From a virus, in the IMG/VR virus record IMGVR_UViG_3300031951_012057, positions 1-27,267 of that record: 27,267 bases of DNA; one strand, written 5' to 3'. Under the pieces are notes generated by a model that made no database searches, was not told where the DNA came from, and saw only the letters and a list, made by a program, of their open reading frames with translations. Below, piece after piece: positions 18,848 to 26,980 of the stretch (positions are counted from its first letter, which is position 1; each line of letters begins with the position of its first letter). The position numbers and the translations under genes were made by a program.

Positions 18848-21265
18848 TTACGATGAACAACCGAAACAATCGAATGGTGAATCGTCAGGTTTTGTCTTTA
18901 TTTGATCAACGTGAGGTAATGTTGGTGTTGTCCTTGGTTTGTCCATCTTAGATATGTCCATAGCCAAATGTTTGGCACCAGTTGATATTGCCTTAGTTCT
19001 AATATAATAACATAATGTCTTCAATCCTTTCTGCCAAGCGTGGAAATGTGATGATGTTATTTTTGTTAAGGTGGGATTACCCATATAGATATTCATTGAT
19101 TGTGATTGGTCAATAAATGGACCTCTATCTGCCGCCATATCAATCAATTCCCTCTGTGATATCTCCCATATTGTTTTGTACTTCTTAATCAAGTGTTCAA
19201 TTCTTTTAACTTTTTGATTGTACTTTTTATCTTCCGGATCAAGGTGGTTATTGAAGTTAATATTTTGTATCGAACCTTCGTTATATATAATTTCATTTTT
19301 CAAATCTTCACCCCATATTCCAAGTTTCTCAAAGTCAGCAATTAGATACTTGTTAACAATCGTAATCTCACCACCAACTACACGTCTATTGAATATTGCG
19401 GAATGGGCAGGTTCAGTCATCTCATATGAACCTGTAATCTTGGCGGAACTTGCAACTGGCATCTGAGCTGTAAACAATGAATTACATACACCATATTTGA
19501 TTACACTATCTTTTAATAGTAACCACGGCCATCTACCTGATAAGTTATCCTCTGTCAATCCCCACATATCAAATTGGAATGTACCTTTTGACATTGGTGA
19601 CCCTACAAAGAAATCATACGCTTTGTATTCACCACTTTTAACTAATTTATTACTCTCTTTAATCGCAGCATAATAAATTGTTTCAAAGATATCTTTATTA
19701 AGTTGTTTTGCCTCAGGTGATGTAAATTCATAATCCATTAGATAGAATACATCCGCTAATCCTTGTGTTCCAATCGCAATTGATCTTTGTTCTCTTCCAC
19801 CCTTTTCACCTTTTGATGTTGAGTAGTTATTAATATCAATAACCTTGTTCAACGCTCTAACAACCTTTCTTGTTTCTCTATATAACAATTCAAAATCAAA
19901 TGTACCATCTTTAACAAAGTTCTTTAATACCATTGAAGATAATGTACAGATTGCCGTTGTTTTCTCATCCGTATATTGATAGATTTCATTACAAAGGTTC
20001 GATTGTCTAATCACCCCAATGTTTTGATGGTTTGTCTTTTTGTTTGCATTATCTTTAGAACATAGATAAGGAACACCAGTCTCAATTTGAGCCTCAATTA
20101 CCTTAGTCCACACATCTTGTGCTCTAACTTTTTTACCAATACCTAATTCAACCGCTTTGTTATAGACATGTTCATATTCATCCCCATACACTTCTTGCAA
20201 CGCAGGTAATCCTGATTTCTTGATGTCGTTGGGACAAAATAAATACCAATCACTATCTTCCTTCACCGCTCTCATAAAGTTGTCAGGAATCCATAATGCA
20301 GTGAATAAATCCCTAGCTCTTAGTTCTTCAGCACCAGTATTCTTTTTGATGTCCAACAAGTCAAATATGTCTTTATGCCAAGGTTCTAAGTATATTGCAG
20401 CAGAACCTGGTCTTCTTCCTTGTTGATTAAAAAATCTTAACGATTCATTAACAATTTTAAGATATTTTAACAATCCACCAGCATATCCACCAGATGTACT
20501 CAATCTACTTTCTTTACTACGAATATTTGACATACAAAGTCCGATACCCGCGGCATCCGCTGAGTATGTTGATATGTCAGTCATTGTATTCAATAAACCT
20601 TCTCTACTATCATCATCATTGTAGTGTAATACACATGACGCTAATTGTGGAATCTTTGTTCCCGAATTAATCATGATTGGGGTTGCCGGAGATATAAGTT
20701 GATTTGATAAAGATTTGTAGTATTCAATAGCATCATCAAATGATTTTGTTACCCATAAAGCAACCCTCATATACATATGTTGGGGTCTTTCAACTGTAAC
20801 ACCTTCAGGAGTTTTCAACAAATACATTTCATACAATGAACGCCAAGCAAAGTAATCAAAGTTATAATCATTATCGTGATTAATAACCTCATCAATGTTT
20901 GATTCACCATATTGGTTAATTGTATTTATTAACTCTTCATTAACAATTCCAACACTAGCCAATGATTTCATTGTTTGACTAAAACTTTCATTGGTTTCTT
21001 TGTGATATGAGGATATTGCAACAGAGGAAGCCAACCTTGAATAATCGTGATGACTTCCAGTATATGACGCAGCAATCTCATAAATCAACTTATCCAATTG
21101 TTTTGTTGAGATTATACCCTCAGTTGGAACTGATGTGATTACCTTAATGAATATCTGATCTGAATTAACATTTAGGGTTTTACTTGCTCGTTTAATTCTT
21201 GTTTGTATTTTGGTGGGGTTAAAGGCGACAACCTCCCCATCTCTTTTTTGAATTCTTAATGACAT
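18848..21265 (-). CDS. nrdA: Class Ia ribonucleoside-diphosphate reductase, large subunit
   Basis: Reduces ribonucleoside diphosphates to deoxy forms, supplying dNTPs for phage replication, with the NrdB radical subunit. 805 residues, longer than T4 or E. coli NrdA (about 755-760) and nearer the eukaryote-type length. It has an N-terminal ATP-cone (MSLRIQKRDGEVVAFNP, about residues 3-95), so dATP control of overall activity may be retained. Visible active-site residues: C211 in LASCVLHY, the NLCNE motif with N423, C425 and E427, C440 in AICTLSS, and the radical-transfer pair Y753-Y754 in LCYYIRTKA. The C-terminal C800-x-x-C803 (CFGCSS) is the redox shuttle pair. No intein or break is seen. 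It begins 9 bases after the nrdB stop, so the two form one operon, with the terminator right after. Confidence 0.96.
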   Translation of the reverse strand: MSLRIQKRDGEVVAFNPTKIQTRIKRASKTLNVNSDQIFIKVITSVPTEGIISTKQLDKLIYEIAASYTGSHHDYSRLASSVAISSYHKETNESFSQTMKSLASVGIVNEELINTINQYGESNIDEVINHDNDYNFDYFAWRSLYEMYLLKTPEGVTVERPQHMYMRVALWVTKSFDDAIEYYKSLSNQLISPATPIMINSGTKIPQLASCVLHYNDDDSREGLLNTMTDISTYSADAAGIGLCMSNIRSKESRLSTSGGYAGGLLKYLKIVNESLRFFNQQGRRPGSAAIYLEPWHKDIFDLLDIKKNTGAEELRARDLFTALWIPDNFMRAVKEDSDWYLFCPNDIKKSGLPALQEVYGDEYEHVYNKAVELGIGKKVRAQDVWTKVIEAQIETGVPYLCSKDNANKKTNHQNIGVIRQSNLCNEIYQYTDEKTTAICTLSSMVLKNFVKDGTFDFELLYRETRKVVRALNKVIDINNYSTSKGEKGGREQRSIAIGTQGLADVFYLMDYEFTSPEAKQLNKDIFETIYYAAIKESNKLVKSGEYKAYDFFVGSPMSKGTFQFDMWGLTEDNLSGRWPWLLLKDSVIKYGVCNSLFTAQMPVASSAKITGSYEMTEPAHSAIFNRRVVGGEITIVNKYLIADFEKLGIWGEDLKNEIIYNEGSIQNINFNNHLDPEDKKYNQKVKRIEHLIKKYKTIWEISQRELIDMAADRGPFIDQSQSMNIYMGNPTLTKITSSHFHAWQKGLKTLCYYIRTKAISTGAKHLAMDISKMDKPRTTPTLPHVDQIKTKPDDSPFDCFGCSS

Positions 21266-21274
21266 AATTAATTT

Positions 21275-22225
21275 TTAAAAATCGTCTGTGAATGAAATAG
21301 TTTCGTTAAGTTTTGCTTTTTGATACTCCATAGTTCTTGATTCGAAGAAGTTACCTTTGGTTTCAATTGCAATTTGTTCCATAAACTTGAATGGTTGTTC
21401 AACATTAAATTGTTTACTACATCCAAATTTAACCAACAAACCATCAACAACAAATTCCAAGTATTGTTTCATTAAATTGGAATTCATTCCGATTAATGAC
21501 ACTGGTAGTGATTCTGTGATAAACTCTTTTTCAATTTCCAAAGCTGACAATAATATTTCCTTTATTCTTTTTTCACTTGGTTTGTTCTCAACGTGGTTGT
21601 TCAACAAGTGAATTGCGAAATCACAATGTAGGTTTTCATCTTTGAAAATCAATGAATTAGCATTACAAAGACCTTGCATAACCCCCCTTGATTTCAACCA
21701 AAATATTGAACAAAATGACCCTGAAAAGAATATCCCCTCAACCGCAGCAAACGCTACCAATCTTTCTTGGAAGGACGCTTTTTCAATCCAATCCAAAGCC
21801 CATTTGGCTTTTTTCTGAACCGCAGGTAATCTATCAATCGCATTGAAACATTCGTCCTTTTCCTTTGGACTGGATATATAAGTATCAATTAATAAAGAAT
21901 ACATTAAAGAATGGATATTTTCCATCATTAATTGAAATCCATAGAAAAATTTTGCTTCAGGGTATTGTACTTCACGGTAGAAGTTCTCAGCCAAGTTCTC
22001 ATTGACAATACCATCAGATGCTGCGAAGAATGACAATATGTTCTTGATGAAGTATTGTTCGTTCTCAGACAAGTTCTGCCACTCTCTGATGTCACCTGTC
22101 AAGTCAACCTCTTCAGCCGTCCAAAAAGCCGCCTGATGTTGTTTATAGTATTCCCAAATGTCATTGTATTGGATGGGGAAAATCACAAAACGATTTGGAT
22201 TTTCTGTTAATATTTTTTCAGTCAT
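21275..22225 (-). CDS. nrdB: Class Ia ribonucleotide reductase, small (radical) subunit
   Basis: Holds the di-iron centre and tyrosyl radical that starts catalysis in NrdA. 316 residues. Iron ligands can be placed by family pattern: D71 in [13 protein letters not shown]102 and H105 in MENIHS, E163 in AAVEGIFF, E197 and H200 in DENLHCDFA. The radical tyrosine is Y109 (HSLMYS). The [20 protein letters not shown] and [16 protein letters not shown] blocks resemble eukaryote-type R2 more than E. coli NrdB, a type also known in Bacteroidetes. The C-terminal tail ends FTDDF, the segment that docks into NrdA. Starts 3 bases after the helicase stop. The order nrdB then nrdA is the reverse of T4. Confidence 0.96.
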   Translation of the reverse strand: MTEKILTENPNRFVIFPIQYNDIWEYYKQHQAAFWTAEEVDLTGDIREWQNLSENEQYFIKNILSFFAASDGIVNENLAENFYREVQYPEAKFFYGFQLMMENIHSLMYSLLIDTYISSPKEKDECFNAIDRLPAVQKKAKWALDWIEKASFQERLVAFAAVEGIFFSGSFCSIFWLKSRGVMQGLCNANSLIFKDENLHCDFAIHLLNNHVENKPSEKRIKEILLSALEIEKEFITESLPVSLIGMNSNLMKQYLEFVVDGLLVKFGCSKQFNVEQPFKFMEQIAIETKGNFFESRTMEYQKAKLNETISFTDDF

Positions 22226-22228
22226 AAT

Positions 22229-23605
22229 TTAAATACCTTGTTTTTGTTTTCTTTTTTCTAATAAATCTTTAATTCTCTGTCTATTGTTTTCTTCTTTTTG
22301 TTCTTCATGTCCTAAGAAAGTAACCGATGATTCTGTATCAATGTCCAACATACCATTATCAAACTTACAATTTTCGAAGATAATACCATCATCACCAATC
22401 CTTGATTTTGTTATAGCTATAGTTGCTAATTTCATCTCTTTCTGTTGTAATGTTTTAGCGACTGATATGATAACATGTCCAACTTGAGCCTTCTTAATAG
22501 AACCACCCATTTGATCCGTTGTTACCACCTCAGATGATATTGAACTTCTGTTACCTTGAGTTGCCGTCCATCCCGCCAAACTCAATTCATGACACATTGC
22601 CTCAAATGCTCTCATAACTGAACCTTCTGATTTCCATTCGTCACCCAAGTTCTTCTCAGGCACAACACAATCAATATAATCCAATAATATCATATCAATT
22701 TTAACACCCTCAGCAATCTTCTTTCTAACAAGATTTTTGATTTGACTCATTGTCATTGTATCAGATGGAAGTTTTTCCAAGATAAGTTGGTTTTCCATGG
22801 TATTTTCAATATGTCTAACCTTTTTGATAACTTCATCCTTTTTGTTTGACATATCATCAGGGTGAACTTTAGTCCACAAGGTAAAATGTTTTCTTTGAAT
22901 AACCTTGGGATTATCCTCAAAAAATATTTGTAGAACATTATATCCCAAATTAAAACCATGGTTTGCTATTTTTGTTAGGAATGTTGATTTACCAACACCT
23001 GTTGGTGCAAGTACCACACCAATTTCCCCTTTAGCTAAACCACCTTTCAATAATTTATCAATACCGGGGATACCCATTGGAATTGGATGTCTGAAATCTT
23101 CATTCAATACATCATCCAAATTGGAGAATACATTTAACATCCCATCATCTCTAACACCTACTTGTAGAGCTTCTCTAATCATTTCTTCAAGGGTGTCATA
23201 GTTTTCAAATTCACCCCCATCAATTACTTTCTGAGCCTTGGTAATGGCTTTCTGTAATTCTTGTTGTTTACAGAATTTAAGTGCCTTTTCTTGAACAAAC
23301 TCACCACCAGACAATTGAGCTTCTTTGATTTTTTTAATTGTATCAATAACAACCTTAACAACATTTTCTTGTTGGAATTCCGATTTAGCGATTTGCTCTA
23401 AGGTATCAAAAGTGGGAACACTGTCCCACTTTTGATTGTATTCTTTAATCATCTGTATGATGAGTTTAAAGTACTTGTTTTCGAAATAGTTTGGTTCTAT
23501 AACATCAACAATCGACCTTGAAAAATTACTATCTAGAATTATTTGATTAAGTAGTTGTATCTGAAATGAACTTCCTAAGTAATCAAAATTTTTATTATTA
23601 GTCAT
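22229..23605 (-). CDS. 41: Replicative DNA helicase, DnaB/T4 gp41-like
   Basis: 458 residues, similar to T4 gp41 (475). An N-terminal helical domain (about residues 1-150; FQIQLLNQIILDSNF, then FDTLEQIAK) fits the DnaB primase-binding region. The RecA-like motor follows: PMGIPGIDKLLKGGLAKGE, Walker A APTGVGKST (200-208, K206), and Walker B MILLDYID (305-312). A downstream TATQGNRSS matches the DnaB 'tqLnR' sensor region. The basic C-terminus (RIKDLLEKRKQKQGI) is typical. It would unwind the phage replication fork as a hexamer. No primase is present in this window. Its neighbours, the exonuclease, UvsX and RNR, complete a replication cluster. Confidence 0.92.
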   Translation of the reverse strand: MTNNKNFDYLGSSFQIQLLNQIILDSNFSRSIVDVIEPNYFENKYFKLIIQMIKEYNQKWDSVPTFDTLEQIAKSEFQQENVVKVVIDTIKKIKEAQLSGGEFVQEKALKFCKQQELQKAITKAQKVIDGGEFENYDTLEEMIREALQVGVRDDGMLNVFSNLDDVLNEDFRHPIPMGIPGIDKLLKGGLAKGEIGVVLAPTGVGKSTFLTKIANHGFNLGYNVLQIFFEDNPKVIQRKHFTLWTKVHPDDMSNKKDEVIKKVRHIENTMENQLILEKLPSDTMTMSQIKNLVRKKIAEGVKIDMILLDYIDCVVPEKNLGDEWKSEGSVMRAFEAMCHELSLAGWTATQGNRSSISSEVVTTDQMGGSIKKAQVGHVIISVAKTLQQKEMKLATIAITKSRIGDDGIIFENCKFDNGMLDIDTESSVTFLGHEEQKEENNRQRIKDLLEKRKQKQGI

Positions 23606-23632
23606 AAATTTTAGGTGAGTTTTAGATAAATA

Positions 23633-24088
23633 TTATACTAAAGTGCTATATCCCAAATATTCAAATGTTAAATCTTTATCTGAAAAAATGTCAGTAAGAT
23701 CGTAAAGTACATTTTTTATTTGCTGGCGTATGTCTACGGTGTATCTTATTTTAGGTGGGTACAATTTTGCATCAATTTGTCTATGACAAATTGTCTTGTC
23801 ATTTTGTTTTATGAAAATGTTAAAGTACTCAGGACCGTCTATAAAAGACGTATTCAAGATTGAAGGGTTATTTGTTATCTCATACTGATTCTCCAACAAA
23901 TACGACACTGACTTCATTTTAAGTGAATACTGAATGTCTGAAACCAACCCATTCATATACTCCAACAATTCAACAGAATTTTTGGCTTTGGGGTTATAAT
24001 CTCTTACATTGAAAAATCTTTGAACGATAATATTATCGTTTACCATCATAAGAAACTCAAGTTTCATTAAATCGTGTTGCTCTCTCAT
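23633..24088 (-). CDS. Unrecognised replication-module protein, 151 residues
   Basis: I do not recognise this family. It starts MREQHDLMKLEFLMMVNDN; an internal Met at residue 8 is an alternative start. The sequence mixes hydrophobic beta stretches (EYFNIFIKQNDKTIC) with a helical N-terminal part and ends YLGYSTLV. No membrane segment, Cys cluster or catalytic motif is visible. It sits between the 5'-3' exonuclease (5-base gap) and the helicase, so it may be a small replication accessory protein, but this comes from position alone. Confidence 0.65.
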   Translation of the reverse strand: MREQHDLMKLEFLMMVNDNIIVQRFFNVRDYNPKAKNSVELLEYMNGLVSDIQYSLKMKSVSYLLENQYEITNNPSILNTSFIDGPEYFNIFIKQNDKTICHRQIDAKLYPPKIRYTVDIRQQIKNVLYDLTDIFSDKDLTFEYLGYSTLV

Positions 24089-24093
24089 TTTTT

Positions 24094-25101
24094 TTAATTT
24101 TTAGTTTTAAAATTTTTTTTCTCTTTTCGTGTTAGTTTTAAAAATGGTTTTACAAAGTTAACCCAAGCGTCATCACCTTTCGGTAAAAATTTAAAGAAAC
24201 CATCTTCCATCATCATTTTTATTAGGTTTCTATGTCCTCTACCTTCAGGGTCTAAAGTTTCTTTGTAATATAATTCTACAATCTCTTTTCCCTCATTACT
24301 AATCAAGGGGTTATCAAGATTAACAATTTTTTCATTAATTTCAAAATATTCCTGTCCATAAATTCCACTTTTTGTTTTACCTGATAAAAGGTTTTTGAGA
24401 ACGGAATTGTTTTTATCTTCTTTTAATAATTCTTCAGCCTTATTCAAAACTTGTTCAACACTAATTTCATCCTCCAATAACTCCGGAAATAATTTAAATA
24501 AGGTTTTATCACCTAAATAATATATTCCATCAATATTATCTGATTTATCACCCGCCAAAACTTTATAGGTTTTAATATTGTAATGAGGTACCCAGTATTC
24601 TTGTACCTTGATTCTATCACCCTTTTTATACGTTTGTTTTATCCTTGGTGAGTATATCGATACATTGTCCGATATAAGTTGTGTCAAGTCCATATCACCT
24701 GAGAATATGGTTATTTTCTCATTAGTCGCTATATGACAATAATGAGCAATCAAATCATCAGCTTCATTATTTCCAATATCAACTTGTCTTACAAACATTT
24801 CTTCCAAATATTGTTTGACTCTTTGTTTTTGGTAACTGAAAGATTCGTCCTTCGGTTCGTCAGGTACTTTGTTACGATTTTCTTTATATTGTGGATAGAT
24901 TAATTTTCTTGCGGATGAGTTACCCTCACCATCCCAAAAAACAATTACCTTATCAAAGTTTTGTTCCTCAATAAATCGTCTAATTGTATTCAAGAAATGC
25001 CATATCCCACCAATATGTTTTCCGTTGTGGTAATAATCTTTTACACCATGGAAGCCTATTTTAAGGAGGTTGTTTGCGTCAATTATTAACGTTTTATTCA
25101 T
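24094..25101 (-). CDS. rnh: 5'-3' exonuclease / flap endonuclease, T4 RNase H-like
   Basis: 335 residues (T4 RNase H is 305). The metal-binding acidic residues of the FEN/Pol I N-terminal family are all visible: D8 in LIIDANNL, D57 in VFWDGEG, E113, D115 and D116 in NNEADDLIAHY, D136 and D138 in IFSGDMDLTQL, and D185 and D188 in LAGDKSDNIDGI, followed by the H3TH region (GLGDKT-like YYLGDKTLFKLF). The arch-like YPQYKENRNK is present near residue 70. The expected role is removal of RNA primers and flaps during lagging-strand synthesis. The basic C-terminus (LTRKEKKNFKTKN) may bind DNA. The gene starts 4 bases after the methyltransferase stop. Confidence 0.93.
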   Translation of the reverse strand: MNKTLIIDANNLLKIGFHGVKDYYHNGKHIGGIWHFLNTIRRFIEEQNFDKVIVFWDGEGNSSARKLIYPQYKENRNKVPDEPKDESFSYQKQRVKQYLEEMFVRQVDIGNNEADDLIAHYCHIATNEKITIFSGDMDLTQLISDNVSIYSPRIKQTYKKGDRIKVQEYWVPHYNIKTYKVLAGDKSDNIDGIYYLGDKTLFKLFPELLEDEISVEQVLNKAEELLKEDKNNSVLKNLLSGKTKSGIYGQEYFEINEKIVNLDNPLISNEGKEIVELYYKETLDPEGRGHRNLIKMMMEDGFFKFLPKGDDAWVNFVKPFLKLTRKEKKNFKTKN

Positions 25102-25105
25102 TTAA

Positions 25106-25945
25106 TTAATAATTCATGATTAACAATTCTGTTCCTTTCGTTTGTTCTTTACCCTTTTTAGCCGCAGCCGCTTTGGCGAATTCTTTTGATTCCCATTTGT
25201 ATTCATCTTTAGGAAACCATTGACTAAGTAAATCAAAGTCATAATAAGATAGACTGAATTTACCTTCCATTTCTTTTAAAACATTTGCCAATCTCTCGTG
25301 GTCATTTCTGTCAAAATCGTGATTAGAGTAATAATTCTCAGTTTTCCAATAAGGAGGGTCAGTGTAGAAATAAGTCTTTGGAGAATCGTATTTATTGATA
25401 ACATCAGCAAAGTCCATATTCTCAACATTGGTGATTTTCAAGAAGTGTTCAACCCAATCAGGTTTACTCAACTTATCTCTGAATGTAAGATACTTTGATT
25501 TATACTTACCTTTCAAATCAATGAATGAACTTGTTTCAGGTTTAGAACCACTGAATACTTGCGTCAACACATAGACATATTTTGCTGCTGTTGAATAATC
25601 AGGTGTTTCGACTTTAAAACCTTCATTGAATATTTCAGATTGGAACAGGTTGAATTGTTCTTTAAATACTTGTGGGGTGTCACTAACGCCAAACTGTTGA
25701 CAAGGTATTGATTCAATATGTTTCAATAGTTCAGATGGGTTCTGAATACATTTAAATAAGTTATAATTTAAAGGGTTGAAGTCGTTATAGACAACATTCT
25801 TCAGGTTTGGGTATTCTTTCAAATCCATGTTGAAGAATACCCAATACATTCCTGAGAAAGGTTCTACATACGTTTCTGTGTCTTTTGGAATGAATGGTAC
25901 AATCCATTTTCCGATTTTTGATTTGCCACCGATATAAGAAAGCAT
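25106..25945 (-). CDS. D12-class DNA adenine N6-methyltransferase (Dam-like)
   Basis: 279 residues. Class marks in order: N-terminal YIGGKSKIGKWIVPFIP (residues 4-20, SAM-site motif X), motif I YVEPFSGMYWVFF (26-38), the acidic VVYNDFNP (51-58), and the catalytic motif IV TDPPYW (195-200, D196-PPY). This is the order of Dam/D12 class alpha enzymes, which methylate the adenine N6 in short sites such as GATC. Motif I has G32 followed by M-Y-W rather than the usual G-x-G/GGG, so SAM binding may be altered. No restriction partner lies next to it, so it is an orphan that may protect phage DNA or mark it for repair. The gene has its own gap upstream with a candidate promoter. The target site is not visible from sequence. 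Confidence 0.9.
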   Translation of the reverse strand: MLSYIGGKSKIGKWIVPFIPKDTETYVEPFSGMYWVFFNMDLKEYPNLKNVVYNDFNPLNYNLFKCIQNPSELLKHIESIPCQQFGVSDTPQVFKEQFNLFQSEIFNEGFKVETPDYSTAAKYVYVLTQVFSGSKPETSSFIDLKGKYKSKYLTFRDKLSKPDWVEHFLKITNVENMDFADVINKYDSPKTYFYTDPPYWKTENYYSNHDFDRNDHERLANVLKEMEGKFSLSYYDFDLLSQWFPKDEYKWESKEFAKAAAAKKGKEQTKGTELLIMNY

Positions 25946-25959
25946 GTGCGTTTTTTTTA

Positions 25960-25967
25960 CAAATGTA
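25960..25967 (-). promoter_or_regulatory. Candidate Bacteroidetes-type -7 promoter element for the methyltransferase
   Basis: The minus-strand sequence TACATTTG fits TAnnTTTG, the -7 element used by the Bacteroidetes housekeeping sigma factor. It lies 14 bases before the ATG at 25945, giving a very short leader after the expected start of transcription. No clear TTG -33 box is seen about 20 bases further upstream; the region is A/T-rich and lies in the gap and 3' end of uvsX. Confidence 0.45.
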
Positions 25968-25978
25968 ATATAAATTTT

Positions 25979-26980
25979 TTAATCTTCATAAGAAATATCA
26001 TTGATTTCAGATACAGTCTCATCTAAAGTAATCTCACCAGTTCCACTCAATATTGCGTTCCAATATTGTGAATATTCTTTTTTGTATTTCTCCAACGCTT
26101 CCTTTGTATCGGATATATAACCTTGTGGTACTGCTATGATTTTACCATCTTTGTAAGCAATACCATTTACATGATTTTTAAGTATAGAAATTTTAGTTCT
26201 AACAGCGTAAGAAACTGTTCTTCCATTTTTCGTTGCTGTAATGTGGTTAATACCATTATCCACTTCATTACCAAAAAGAAATACTAATGATGCTGCTAGC
26301 CATAAAGCTTCACCACCTTTAGCTTTAATTTTTGGTTGTCCAAAAGGATTTGAGGGTAATTGAACCCAAGGTTGGTTGATTACAACCATAGTATTATAAT
26401 ACGGATAATCTTCTTTCTTTGATTTCGTAATTCTTGAATGAATACCCATTCCAACCTTATCAGCTAAAGCCGCCGCATTGTGCATTTTTCCACCTTTACC
26501 TTCAAAAGTCATTTGACATGGTAATGAACCAACACTATCCCATAAAATAAGTAAGTTATAAGGTAACTCACCTTTTTCTTGAGCGTCTAACAAATTATTT
26601 ATATATTCAGTAGCTTGTTCAATATAATCAAAACTATCGTTGAATATAAAGTCCCCATCCCATGTTCCATCTTCTGTTTGTTCAGCTTCTAATCCTAATT
26701 CAACTGCGTGTGGCCAATTCCACTTTTTTTCGGTAATAATAAACACAGGAAGATGTCCTCTTTTTTGTGCATCAGCCGCAGCTAAAATCATTGCAGTAGT
26801 TTTCGAAGTATTCGTATGCCCTAAAAAGATGTTAATCCCACCCATAACAGGTCCTGGTAATCCACAAGCATCCATGAACGATTCTCCACAATTGTAGAAA
26901 CTTTCCGTCTTATATTTTGTTTTTGTTGAAAATTTGGACTTAATAGAATCCAAACTAATTTCTTTTTTCTTTATTGCCAT
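25979..26980 (-). CDS. uvsX: RecA/UvsX-like recombinase
   Basis: 333 residues (T4 UvsX is 391). The ATPase core is visible: Walker A GHTNTSKTT (54-62, K60), Walker B LLILWDSVGSLP (143-154), and an L2-like segment VVINQPWVQLPSNPFG with KAKGGEALWLAASL after it. The central EKKWNWPHAVELG region carries the catalytic glutamate area of RecA-like folds. Walker A has S in place of the penultimate Gly (GxxxxSKT), as T4 UvsX also departs there. The acidic C-terminus (ETVSEINDISYED) matches RecA-type regulatory tails. It would drive strand invasion and recombination-dependent replication. The start overlaps the end of the upstream gene by 26 bases. Confidence 0.93.
   Translation of the reverse strand: MAIKKKEISLDSIKSKFSTKTKYKTESFYNCGESFMDACGLPGPVMGGINIFLGHTNTSKTTAMILAAADAQKRGHLPVFIITEKKWNWPHAVELGLEAEQTEDGTWDGDFIFNDSFDYIEQATEYINNLLDAQEKGELPYNLLILWDSVGSLPCQMTFEGKGGKMHNAAALADKVGMGIHSRITKSKKEDYPYYNTMVVINQPWVQLPSNPFGQPKIKAKGGEALWLAASLVFLFGNEVDNGINHITATKNGRTVSYAVRTKISILKNHVNGIAYKDGKIIAVPQGYISDTKEALEKYKKEYSQYWNAILSGTGEITLDETVSEINDISYED

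Noticed and set aside
18848-21265. Intein or split in nrdA
   Set aside because: The NrdA frame runs unbroken through all expected motifs with no intein-like insertion.
22905-23201. Plus-strand 98-codon open frame opposite the helicase
   Set aside because: It mirrors the Walker A region of the helicase gene and is a shadow of it.
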